Shown: in pieces, positions 9,736 through 18,930 of the stretch
How the letters are laid out: every line of letters begins with the position of its first letter
Numbering within the stretch: position 1 is the stretch's first letter
Assembly (NCBI GenBank): GCA_963971405.1
Contig: OZ020485.1
Coordinates: forward strand, 28,229,921-28,293,920
DNA: 64,000 nt
Reading direction: 5' to 3'
Source of the DNA: Psococerastis gibbosa
Taxonomy: Eukaryota; Arthropoda; Insecta; Psocodea; Psocidae
Notes under the pieces: model-generated
Databases searched by the model: none
What the model was told of the DNA's origin: nothing
Seen by the model: the letters and a program-made list of their open reading frames with translations, nothing else
Made by a program: the position numbers and the translations under genes

Positions 9736-11787
9736 CTATTTTAGTTTGAACGTAAAAGCACTTTGAAACTCAAGTTCCTTTACAAAAAAAAGGTTTCTAG
9801 TTGTACTGGTTTTCGTCGGTTCATTTATATGAGACACAACATCTTTCCACCGGTACCAGAACCTGTCAGGATTTTCCGGCCACTTCCATAGGCGTCCGCT
9901 TGGCGCCATGCATTTCACGTGTGCCTCCGTTTCTTTAATGGATAATATCTCGCCCGGGAAATATTTGCCTTCATATAGCACCGCAACGAATTCGCCCACA
10001 ACTCGTTCCACCGGCTGCCACTTCCTTTCCTCGGCTCCGTCGTCATCGTCCTCGTTGCTGTCACTGTCACGACCCAATGGCACTTCAATTTGCGAATCAG
10101 ATGAATCTGATGAATCTCTCGCAGAAGATGGGACAGAAAATACCAATGCTCTTTTGGTCGATTTGGATATTGAACTTTTCTTGGCCTTCTTAGCCGGCTG
10201 CTGCTTGAGCTTCTCCGACTGCTTCCTGATGTTCTCTGCCGAATTGAATATTTCAGCAACTCGTTTAGCTCGAAACCGAGCTTTGGATGTGGATGGCTTG
10301 TTTAAATCCGGAACAGGTGAAATATCATCCAGCATTTTTCCTGGTGTGGTTTTAGGGGTTTGAACGCTAGTACCGGATGCAAAAATTGCATTCGAGGTGT
10401 GTACCGGCGAGCCAGGATTTTCTGGAGGACCTGCAGGTTGAGTGTTCATTACCTTGTCTGCCTGTGCAACTGCAGGAACGATGTTTTGTTGTAGAGCAGG
10501 CGTCTCTTCCAACTCTGCAACAGATGGATTGCAGTCTTGTGTTTGAACAAGCATTTGTTCCATTGTGTTTGCATCTTCGGCTAGATAAGCTTCGGCCGGT
10601 ATGGCCAAGGGGTTAAAAGGAATGACGCCTGTAGCTTTAAATCCATTGATTCCAGTTTGAACGGTGCATGCTTTTTCCCATGATAAACCTAGTAACTTTC
10701 CGAAAACCAACCTATTCAGTTTCCTCGTTGGATTTGTGCGCATGAAAGTATTGCAAAAGTTATACCAGTATGACTTGAGGCTCTTGAAAAACGCCCTGTC
10801 TAAAGGTTGCAGGTAGTGTGTCGTGTGAGGAGGAAATCCCAGTAGAATTATCTCGTTTTCTTCAGCGAACTTTAACATTTCCACCTCATTGGTGTGTGAT
10901 GCATGGCCATCCAATAAAAGCAGAACTTTCCCTGGCGGTTTCCTTGGCAAAAAGTGTTCATTCAGCCATGTTAGGAACAATACAGAGGTAACGTAAGCTG
11001 ATTTTTCATTCATCACAACCATTGTTCCTGGTGGCATCCCATCTTGCCATTCCTCTTTTTTGTTCTTCCCCTTAAAAATGCAAAATGGAGGCAGGAACAC
11101 TCCTTCTCCATTTACGCAAGCAATGCATGTTACAGTTTCTCCTTTTTCGCCTGAACTGATGGCCGCTACGCTTTTCGATCCTTTAGCTGCCAGGACCTTT
11201 CCAGGCTTGTTGTTCAGCTGGAGACCTGTTTCGTCCATGTTGAAAACATGTCCTGGCTTGTTAAATAACTGATTCTGTTCAAGAGTGTCTTGGAGAAGAT
11301 TGAAATAACTATTGACGTCTTTTTTGTTCATTCCCTTGGCCCTCGCAATGGAAACTCCTTCTGCTTTCCTCACGCTGATGTCGGGGTTGCGCCGCAAGAA
11401 ACTTTTAAGCCAGACGTAGCCAGCTAAACCTTCCTTTTCGTTAAATTTGGTTCTGATGCCCATTTTTTTGGCCAAATTAAAGGCCATCTCCCTGACAGAC
11501 TTTGAATCTGGGGCAAACCCATGTCTCTGAAGCTTCTTTATATGAGAAGCTAGTTTTCGCTCCGCTTCAATGCCAAGTTCGGAGTCAGGCCCAAGACTCC
11601 CCTTGTTTGTGTTGTTATTTTTTAGTCTATTTTTTAGTGTTGTGGATGGAATCCCGTAGGTTTTGGCAGCTTCGTTTACTCCAAGCACTTTGGTTTTTAC
11701 AGCATCTATAGCATTCATTAACTGCTCTTGGGTCCACAAACCCCTCCTCGATTCGCTAGGAAGTTTTGACAAGTAAACGTTCGGCAT
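9736..11787 (-). CDS. pogo/Tigger-family transposase (DDD, CENP-B-like DNA binding, C-terminal Tudor-like region)
   Basis: This gene encodes a 683-aa transposase that would cut and paste the surrounding element in the nucleus. From the N-terminus: a psq-type helix-turn-helix (about 17-60, GLWTQEQLMNAID then GVNEAAKTYGIPSTTLKNRL); a CENP-B-type HTH (about 72-150); and a DDE_1 catalytic core with D185 in NMDETGL, D293 in LLLDGHASHT and D330 in HYLQPLDRAFFKSLK. The spacing between the second and third is 36 residues, and the third residue is Asp, as in pogo enzymes. A Pro/Ser-rich linker holds a basic cluster (QPAKKAKKSS), a probable nuclear localisation signal, then an acidic run (SNEDDDDGAEE). 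A Tudor/SH3-like module follows at about 597-657 (FVAVLYEGKYFPGEI, SGRLWKWPENPD). I chose Met at 11787 because HTH homology begins directly after it; an in-frame Met at 11913 would add 42 residues that look non-coding. No interruptions were found. Confidence 0.93.
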   Translation of the reverse strand: MPNVYLSKLPSESRRGLWTQEQLMNAIDAVKTKVLGVNEAAKTYGIPSTTLKNRLKNNNTNKGSLGPDSELGIEAERKLASHIKKLQRHGFAPDSKSVREMAFNLAKKMGIRTKFNEKEGLAGYVWLKSFLRRNPDISVRKAEGVSIARAKGMNKKDVNSYFNLLQDTLEQNQLFNKPGHVFNMDETGLQLNNKPGKVLAAKGSKSVAAISSGEKGETVTCIACVNGEGVFLPPFCIFKGKNKKEEWQDGMPPGTMVVMNEKSAYVTSVLFLTWLNEHFLPRKPPGKVLLLLDGHASHTNEVEMLKFAEENEIILLGFPPHTTHYLQPLDRAFFKSLKSYWYNFCNTFMRTNPTRKLNRLVFGKLLGLSWEKACTVQTGINGFKATGVIPFNPLAIPAEAYLAEDANTMEQMLVQTQDCNPSVAELEETPALQQNIVPAVAQADKVMNTQPAGPPENPGSPVHTSNAIFASGTSVQTPKTTPGKMLDDISPVPDLNKPSTSKARFRAKRVAEIFNSAENIRKQSEKLKQQPAKKAKKSSISKSTKRALVFSVPSSARDSSDSSDSQIEVPLGRDSDSNEDDDDGAEERKWQPVERVVGEFVAVLYEGKYFPGEILSIKETEAHVKCMAPSGRLWKWPENPDRFWYRWKDVVSHINEPTKTSTTRNLFFVKELEFQSAFTFKLK

Positions 11788-11881
11788 CACCTTTAACAAA
11801 AACAACTTACTAAAATACTTATTACAAACTAATAAAACGTTAAAAATAGTAGCGATCCATCTTTCCTCGCTATTTTGTTTT

Positions 11882-12276
11882 GGTCCGTCTCTCCTCCAAG
11901 TGCCATGGTCCATCTCTCCTTTTCACGTAGGAGAGATGGACCGCCTCATTCTTCCACCATGTTGTTAAAAAATACAGTGAAATGGAGTTTGCGATAATAA
12001 TCCATTAATATATGATTAATCCTCAAGCAAATTGGCAAAGAAACATAAAAAAATAAAAAAGTTACATTAAAATTAAAACATGCAAAAAAAATTTTGAGCC
12101 TTACCAGAATTTTAAATTCACAATAACAAATTTACAAAACTATTTTTTGTCAAAGTAATCACATCGGACTGTCCATTTTGTCAACAACTGACGCCAGCAG
12201 ACGACAAATATCATTTAGTTCCTTCAGGCTCCACTGGAGGGCATGTGGTCCATCTATCCTCCTGGTCCAACTCTCC
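11882..12276. promoter_or_regulatory. Right-end array of the same subterminal motif
   Basis: Five copies occur: 11882-11894, 11907-11919, 11930-11942, 12247-12259 and, inside the TIR, 12264-12276. Three lie at the 5' end of the transposase gene, overlapping the likely promoter and leader, so the protein might also repress its own gene. That last point is speculation. Confidence 0.65.
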
Positions 12277-12751
12277 TAGACTCACCCTATTTCATACATC
12301 ATATTATATGAGATTTTTAATTTTTTGTATTATAGGCCAATTTTATCCATGAACTTTACTGGGGAAAACTTTAGTCCATAGTAGCTTGCATGAAAGATGT
12401 GTGTAATATGATGTACGAAAGTCTTCTATAAAAAAATAAACTAAATCTGTAATAATTTTCTTATTCAATTTAATAATAAATATAAATTCAATAAAAACAT
12501 CAGATTATGGTGTGTCAATTTCTACGTTTCAAATTCTTTTGAATGAATTTTTTGCATTCCAACATATACAGTACGATCCATCACTATGAAATATACAAAA
12601 GAAATATACTCTGGCAAATTAAAAGCTTTATGCTATCAAAGGCCTGGGTAATTTTATTTTTTAAATTTTAATAAATTGAAAATGCGTTTACCTATGAATA
12701 GCCTAACTGCATTCGGAGTCGGAAAATTATCTCAAGTTTCTACCTACTGTT

Positions 12752-13055
12752 CACTAGCGGATCTAGAAATTTTTAGAGGGGGGTGGGGCTGAACTAGTGG
12801 ATGGAAAGCCTATAGTCAGGAGGTATATGATAGAGAGAAAATGGCGGCGAGCCATGGTTATAGCAAATTTTCCTGCCGTAATTTAAAGATTGGTTGTTAG
12901 CCTTAAATTTATTTAGAGATTAGAAATGAAAAATTATTAATTTAATTTATGTTTGAAAAAATTTGAAAGTGTGTTTTATCTAATGTAAGATGGGTAAGAG
13001 AAGGGGGGGGGGGGCGAGCTTTAGCCCCATTAGCCCATAGCTGGATCCGCTACTG
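12752..13055. mobile_element. hAT-like MITE, related to H1
   Basis: This 304-bp element has ends CACTAGCGGATCTAG and inverted CAGTAGCGGATCCAG. The flanking 8-mers CTACTGTT (12744-12751) and CTACTGTA (13056-13063) differ at one base. A poly-G run lies near the right end, beside GCTTTAGCCCCATTAGCCC. The interior does not obviously match H1, so it is a separate family sharing the GCGGATC core of the terminus. Confidence 0.8.
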
Positions 13056-13253
13056 CTACTGTATATGCAATATAGCGCAGCAGGGTAGCACCGGAAAGTA
13101 AAATAGCTACAATAGCTTGCGATTACCTACTAGTATACTGTATGCGTGCAATCTAAGAATGTAGGCATATTCTTGAAATTCGTTAACACTTCCGAAAACC
13201 AAAGAAACGTAACGTATACTGTATACCCATGTATGCCATATAGCAACCTAGGC

Positions 13254-13263
13254 TATATATAAG
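13254..13263 (+). promoter_or_regulatory. Possible TATA box upstream of the candidate exon at 13315
   Basis: TATATATAAG lies about 50 bp before the ATG of the candidate exon, a plausible distance for a TATA promoter with a short leader. TATA-like strings are frequent in DNA this AT-rich, so confidence is low. Confidence 0.25.
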
Positions 13264-13314
13264 GGTATATAGCATCTCGATTGCGTTGGGAGCAGCTCAT
13301 TTGGTGCAGAAAAT

Positions 13315-13465
13315 ATGGCGATATCAGGGCAATGCTGTGGAAAGAGGCACACTTTGTCAATTAGAATCCAAGCGAGTTTTTCCGAGTCGCTGACAGAGGA
13401 ACCCTTTGAAACGCACCCGACTGATGGGATGGCTGCGTGTTTTCCAAAGGGACAGTCACAGAAAG
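13315..13465 (+). CDS. Candidate first coding exon of an unrecognised gene (50 codons, then a splice donor)
   Basis: An ATG in the context AAAATATGGCG opens a 50-codon frame (MAISGQCCGK to FPKGQSQK) that ends one base into a codon at GAAAG followed by GTTAGT, a good splice-donor sequence. Reading on into the putative intron meets TAG at once, so the frame makes sense only if spliced. A TATA-like box (TATATATAAG) lies at 13254-13263, about 50 bp upstream of the ATG. The local base composition is less AT-rich than the surroundings. I do not recognise the peptide and cannot find a second exon. It could equally be chance or a repeat remnant. Confidence 0.3.
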
Positions 13466-14197
13466 GTTAGTACTATATATACGTTAGCGAAAGCTCACAT
13501 TATTGTGCTTAATTTAACTCCTACACATTTTCTGTTCACATGGAACTAACAAGTGAACGAATTTTATACTATCACTACAAATTGTTGAATGTCTATAGAA
13601 ACGTGATTCCCAGTTATTATAATTTTGAATAAAGTACTGTACAATGCCAGCCTATGAAGCTGACTCAATATGAGTAAATAAGAAAAATAATATTAAATTA
13701 AAATTATATTAACATTTCTATTATTAAAACCTAATTTTGTCGAAGTGTGTAGTTTAGGCAGTTGTAATAAAAAAGCTAAAATTAGGACATTTAAATTCAG
13801 CATGATAGTCGTATTGTATTCAGTATGACCAGTTCCCATTTCGGGGCAAATTTTAAATGGTGGCATTAGTTGAAATCATAACAAATGCTTATATACGATG
13901 CCCAGATGGAATACGCACATCGATCGATAGAGAATGAAACTCATGTTGGCCTAGAAGGATCTAGAATATTGTGATAAGATAACTATACTTTACACTACAG
14001 GGACTGATGGAAAAGTAAACTAGGCTGTACATTTACTATAGTTCGGTACATGGGCACTTGTATAATATATATTTGTATACTGTATTGAAACAAATTTCCA
14101 GCCGATTTACAGAATTTTCTACGTCCACCCCACTTTTTGCATAGGGATTTGAGGAAGGCTGTCATTACTCAGAGGAGACCACCGAAAGACAACTTAG

Positions 14198-14470
14198 CAG
14201 GCGCGGATCTACGTGGGGGGGGGGGGGCTATGGGGGCTATAGGTTCCTCAAAGTGCGTAAAACCCCAATATTTCAGTCTTATTTTTCCCAAATTTTCTCC
14301 CAGGGGAGTCCCTAGGGCCCCCTTGTGCTCGATTGTATTAATTACCTATAATATAGAACCCTTATTGCTCTGAAAATGCGTAAAACTCCAATATTTCAGC
14401 CCTATTTTAAAAAACAATTACCGTATTTAATATTAGCCCCCTCCTTGGTCTCATTCTAGATCCGCGCCTG
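14198..14470 (+). mobile_element. hAT-like MITE, family H1, copy 2
   Basis: This 273-bp element has perfect TIRs (CAGGCGCGGATCTA at both ends, inverted) and a perfect 8-bp target duplication CAACTTAG (14190-14197 and 14471-14478). The interior carries a poly-G run near the left end and two near-repeats of GCGTAAAACYCCAATATTTCAG. It is non-coding, and an open frame across it is incidental. Confidence 0.95.
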
Positions 14471-14499
14471 CAACTTAGCCTAGATAAAATAGCCTTAAT

Positions 14500-16130
14500 T
14501 TGAATAATATATAAACCCTCACATCTAGTGATTTATTTGTCAAAAGTTTTTTAATTGAGCTCATGAACCCTCGCTTGACTAGCTGTTTGCCGTTCAAAGG
14601 CCTTTCGGCAAACTCATTTAAATCTTAGTTAATATACATGCTAATTCGGAATCAGCATCCTCTCCACTCAACTGAATTTTAGCAGGAATATCGATTAAAC
14701 AGTGATGATGGCACCGAATTTGGAGAGTAGTTGTTTTAGCACTAGATCACAGGTTAGATCACTGGGCCTAAAAAAATCAGATTTTTGTCCATCATGAGGC
14801 AAAAACATTGACAAAATCAACCCTTCTAGTATTAATGATAAGTGGGAATCCGTTATTCCTTGACTAAAATTCCAAGAATGCTCTACAAGTCTGTATAGTC
14901 AAATTCAGACAGTTGTGGTCAGTTTGTGCCAAAATAAGAAAGCACCTGCCCGTATTTAAACATAAAGCGAAACTACCAGCATATTGTTTTGTTTCTGAAG
15001 TTGATAAATAGACCTAGGTTTATATCTTCTGCCCTATTATACCATATGTACAGCAATGTCTATATTTACGTAATGCGGTTATTTTGCTCTGTTTCCATTA
15101 ATTTAGTGATGGCAAATTATGATTTGGGGACTAGGTTCAATCTTTTAGTTCATAAACGATAACATATTAACCAAACCAAAATGAATATAAATTTGCAAAT
15201 CAATCAATCATTTTATCAATCAAACTTGGTCTAAAACATCGGGAGGACACCCTCAACATGCAGCTGTATGCACACTAAAACACAATACTCACTCATTTAG
15301 GCCTATAACAGCAATATGGGCAAACGCCATGTTACAGCAGGGCGGTAATGAACGTCTATATACATCTACTATATATTCACATGAAATCCTTTCCAATTAA
15401 AACTTCCAATAATCAGACGGCAGCAGTAACAGCTGCAACATTTTCGAAATTCAATGAGGCATGAAATCAAATTACCCCGAAACCCGAAACTGGCCTCTCC
15501 CAGCAACAAATTACACCAGGTACTTCATTTTTCAGGTCACTGCTATACAGACTAAATATGAAGATCCGGTTTTCCCATGGGAAATAACTGGATCTGCCAA
15601 CTGAAAATTGGAAAAGGATACTCACCATTTCTGTTTTCACTATCGGCGGGTTTCATTTGTATGGGATGATGCATCTGAAACAGAGGAATACAAAATAAGT
15701 CTGTTCATCTTATTGAAAAATTATGTTTTCTAATAATAAGTTGTAGTGTTTTCAATTGTTTTTGGTGATTCAGCACTTTCATGGCTGTAAGGAAAATGGA
15801 ATCACTTTTCAAATGTATAATTAAGAGCTGCAACAGCAACTACTCAAAATAAGATAGTCTGCTATTATGTCATCAATGGTATCTTTAGCCACGCTGTAGT
15901 AAAATACAGATTCCACTCGGCACACATACAGTAACTTAGTTTAGTACTAGCCTATTATTGCGGAGACAACATTTTAGGCATGATAGGTAGGGTTAGCTAG
16001 GAATTTGTTATCGGCAGGGGGCAGCAAATAATCTAGGTTTGACTAGTTAATAGCTCTATCATTAATTACGTACGCCATTGTTACACGTTATTTCAAACAT
16101 TTCGAGAGGGGGTCAAGTATTTAATTACAA
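14500..16130. other. Gene-free stretch
   Basis: AT-rich, with no ORF of note and no repeat recognised from elsewhere in the window. Confidence 0.5.
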
Positions 16131-16139
16131 GTATGTATA

Positions 16140-16345
16140 AGACAGGGAGTATTCCAGTCCATTGAAGGGGTGGGGTGGGGGGGTAGTGGTGTGTCGTGTG
16201 TGTCAAAATTAAATAGAATAAAATTATCTATTATCGATTAAATTTTAAGGTTATAAATTGACTTACAACAGACTTACAAAATTTGGGGGGTGGGGGTGGG
16301 CGCAGCTGTTGTACACCGTCCCCTTCTGGTAATCAATTGCCATCC
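16140..16345. repeat. G-rich dispersed repeat, copy 1
   Basis: G runs flank an AT-rich core with ACTTACAACAGACTTACAAA next to ATTTGGGGGG. The same order (ATTTACAACAGGTTTACCAA, then TTTTGGGGGG) is found at 46545-46715. It looks like a decayed TIR element, but no clean ends were found. Confidence 0.45.
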
Positions 16346-16974
16346 CCCAGATAAGTCTAAAATACATTAGATTTGTCCTCGTTATAAAATTTAAACTGAA
16401 TTACCTACATATTAAATGTATTTTAGTTGCTTTAATAAGATAACATATTTCAAACTACGCTTGTGTTTTGTCTTTCAGTAAGCAACTTGAATAAGTCTTA
16501 GTCTGCAAATCCTAAATTTTACTGCTGTCCAACTTGCGGGCCTATTTTACCAAAGAAAATCCCCCGGCGGAGACCCCCTGTTAGCAGCTAAAATATGAAT
16601 TTCCACCTTTCGCTGCAGAACTTGCAAGCCTCGGGGCAGCCCTGGCAAAAGGGACACTGTCCTTTTATTTTGAAATTTTCCTCTTTTTGGTTTTGTATAA
16701 ATAAATTAATAATGTTCCTCAGCCTAACCATATTCTTAATGATCTTTGTTTATGAAAACACCTATCCGTAAATTCCAGTAATTGTAATGCCCGTATGTAT
16801 AAGTAAGAGAAAAGGTAGCATGCACCTGCTAATTATTAATAAAAATTAAAAAAATCTACAGTATATTTTGGTTGGTTGCCCCTTCCTGGAAACTACCCTT
16901 TGTTGCGTCTCTGATGAAAACCAGACGCATATTTTAAATAATATAATCCCTACTTTTACTACCGCGCCTTATCC

Positions 16975-17385
16975 TCATGGAGGGTCGGCGGCACGACAGC
17001 AGCGTTTCCACACAGTCCTATTCTGTGCGTCCTCGGTGGAGAGCCCCAAACTTCTCATATCCTCGGTGTTCTTTCTTCTCAGTGTAACTTTCGGCCTCCC
17101 TGGTGGTCTTCTTCCTTCTATCTCCCGGTTTGTTACTCTTTTCACTAGGTGGTTTTCGTCTCTACGTAGTACGTGCCCCCACCAGTTCAGCCTCTTTTCT
17201 CTGAGTTTCTCCAGCACGTCCCGCGTTCTGATCTCTTGTCTTATGTTTTGGTTTTTACGTTGGTCTCTCAGCGTCACGCCACAAGATCTTCTCAACATTC
17301 TTGTTTCCGCTACGTGTATCATGTTTTCTTCACACTGTCGTACAGCCCAGCACTCAGACCCATACAGCATGCATAATATACTCCA
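16975..17385 (-). pseudogene. RTE-like LINE fragment: C-terminal end of the reverse-transcriptase ORF
   Basis: The minus-strand frame encodes the tail of a non-LTR retrotransposon polyprotein. It starts near MLYGSECWAVRQCEENMI and contains LREKRLNWWGHVLRRDENH and GRRPPGRPK, the hallmark region after the RT domain of RTE-type and related elements. It stays open for 131 codons to about RAADPP, the usual end. Upstream RT motifs are missing, so the copy is 5'-truncated. It has no role in host function. The open frames on the opposite strand are shadows of it. Confidence 0.85.
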
Positions 17386-17777
17386 TAATCTAAATAGCGA
17401 AAAATATGGGGAGTGTGTCTAATGCATTTTTATAATATTAAAGGAACGAAAGCGCTTGTCGCCCGTAGCCTCTGATTTCTTTGGATTACAATATAACACG
17501 GTCGATTGGCATGGTCTGTAACCTTTACTTGAAATATTGAACTAGTTGGGTTCCACTGGGTCATCTAGTTAGGTGATGAAAAGCAAAGAATGCCTATGGG
17601 TGGCTGCCAAATGCACCAAGAACCACATGCCATTGCTCTGAATGTCGCATGGTTCCTTTTGGGAGGGGGGGGGGGGGATTTACCAAACACGTTCATACTA
17701 ATCTTCTGCATAGCATGTCACACTAAATAATTTACTCATTCCTGTTTGTAATAGTTCTGATAGTCACGACATGTAGA

Positions 17778-17890
17778 GTAGTGGTACAGACTCCAACTTT
17801 CACCCGAAAGGTTGTTGGTTCGAGTCCCACACTTACTATATTTTCTGACCAGGAGGGCATGTACATGTACCTCTTCAACCAAAGTTAATT
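17778..17890 (+). mobile_element. SINE family 2 (tRNA-derived), 3'-truncated copy
   Basis: The A-box-like AGAGTAGTGGTACAGACTCC and a good B box (TTGGTTCGAGTCCCACA) are spaced as in a tRNA, with a hairpin CAACTTTCACCCGAAAGGTTG between them. TTTCTGACCAGGAGGGCATG follows, shared with the inverted copies below. This copy keeps the best B box of the three. Confidence 0.8.
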
Positions 17891-18489
17891 TAATATCAGT
17901 GTTAATATTATGTAATACTGCAATGTGCTTCTATTGTATTTCTCTGATTTTCATTTAAAAAGGGGCGTCACTGGGATATTATTTTCCCTATCTAGACTAG
18001 CTGTTGATGGGTTTGATGCTATAGAACAACACCTGGCTGTACAGCATAGCTACAGTCTCTGATTTTAAAGTAAAATTATAGAGACAAAGGCATGTTGTAG
18101 CGATATCTCCCTGCAGAAAGTTTGAGCAGGTATACATGTAAATCGGCATTATTATTCACCCCTTCAGCAAAATCCTCTGCGAATTTATGCCCAAACTTTC
18201 ATAAGAAATACTTAGAACAGCTACCATTTTGCATACAGTAGACTACCTCTAAAATCCCTTTTAAATAGCGTCTTGGGAGGATGGGTCGTGAGTTGCACTA
18301 TAAATATTCTATAATAGGATTTTTACGATAACGTTGGTTGACACAGTTCCCTTATCCATAGTTTCCTACAGTTTTAAGATTATACTAACGAGTTATCTTT
18401 GCTAAAGTATGATATTTTAGAGGGCAAGTCACTAAGTACCCTGGCAATAAGTACTGTTTAGGTATGTACATTTGGGTACCTAAATTAGT

Positions 18490-18590
18490 GACTTCAGATG
18501 ACAAGGTGGTAGCGTGCTTGTACTTGTGCGAGTCTCTACACACCTTACGGTCGGAGACGTGTCGTAACTCGACACAAGTACCACAGTAGA
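18490..18590 (+). mobile_element. SINE family 1, 3'-truncated head
   Basis: Only the tRNA-like head is present: GACAAGGTGGTAGCGTGC, then ACGGTCGGAGACGTGTCG and ACTCGACACAAGTACCA. The body and poly-A tail are missing, so this copy is rearranged rather than a simple 5' truncation. Confidence 0.7.
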
Positions 18591-18839
18591 AGTCAAAATG
18601 CTTTACTTATTTTTTTCCGCCCCCCCCCCTCCGGACTTTTTTTAAGAATTTACATGCCAAAACACACAGTTTTAGTGTTTTTAGAGCGAGAAAAATTATG
18701 TATTACAGGTGAAGCATTAAACTGAACAATGCAAGGATAAGAAAGTGTGATATCTTCCAAACACAGAATATTGAATGTAAAAATTACATTTATTAATAAA
18801 TCAGCTCCATAATAATATACTGTATATACAAAAACTCAA

Positions 18840-18930
18840 TTCTCTCATTTACAATAATAATAACTTTTTTACATTTCGGGGGGGGGGGGGCTTCAGCCCT
18901 CCTCAGCCCCCTCCCTGGCTACGTGCCTGC
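18840..18930. repeat. Right end of a hAT-like MITE (left end missing)
   Basis: Read inward from the right, the end is CAGGCACGTAGCCAGGGAGG, then a GGCTGAAGCCCC and poly-C tract. This is a hAT-type terminus with G/C run, as in the complete elements. No matching left terminus was seen. Confidence 0.45.

Larger units (their letters stand above)
9382..12287 (-). mobile_element. Complete pogo/Tigger-type DNA transposon with intact transposase
   Basis: This is a 2,906-bp class II element. Both ends are flanked by TA (9380-9381 and 12288-12289), the target duplication expected for the Tc1/mariner/pogo superfamily. The terminal inverted repeats match over about 26 bp with one mismatch: the left end starts GGGTAAGTCTAGGAGAG and the right end, read inward, GGGTGAGTCTAGGAGAG. 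Inside is one long minus-strand transposase gene with no stop or frameshift. Between TIRs and gene, the motif GGAGAGATGGACC recurs in both orientations (see separate entry). The matched ends, intact gene and exact target duplication point to recent insertion. Whether it is still active cannot be told from sequence alone. Confidence 0.95.

Noticed and set aside
9908..10363. A 151-codon plus-strand open frame
   Set aside because: It lies antisense to the pogo transposase gene and encodes no recognisable protein. The same applies to the other frames at 9915, 10377, 11060 and 11502.
10377..10616. Possible cysteine-rich small protein
   Set aside because: Antisense to the transposase linker region; the composition is an effect of the opposite strand.
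11788..11913. N-terminal 42-residue extension of the transposase from the Met at 11913
   Set aside because: The extension overlaps the subterminal motifs and has no family similarity. The Met at 11787 sits just before the HTH domain.
16868..17422. A 184-codon plus-strand open frame
   Set aside because: It is the antisense shadow of the RTE-like LINE tail on the minus strand, whose residues are recognisable.
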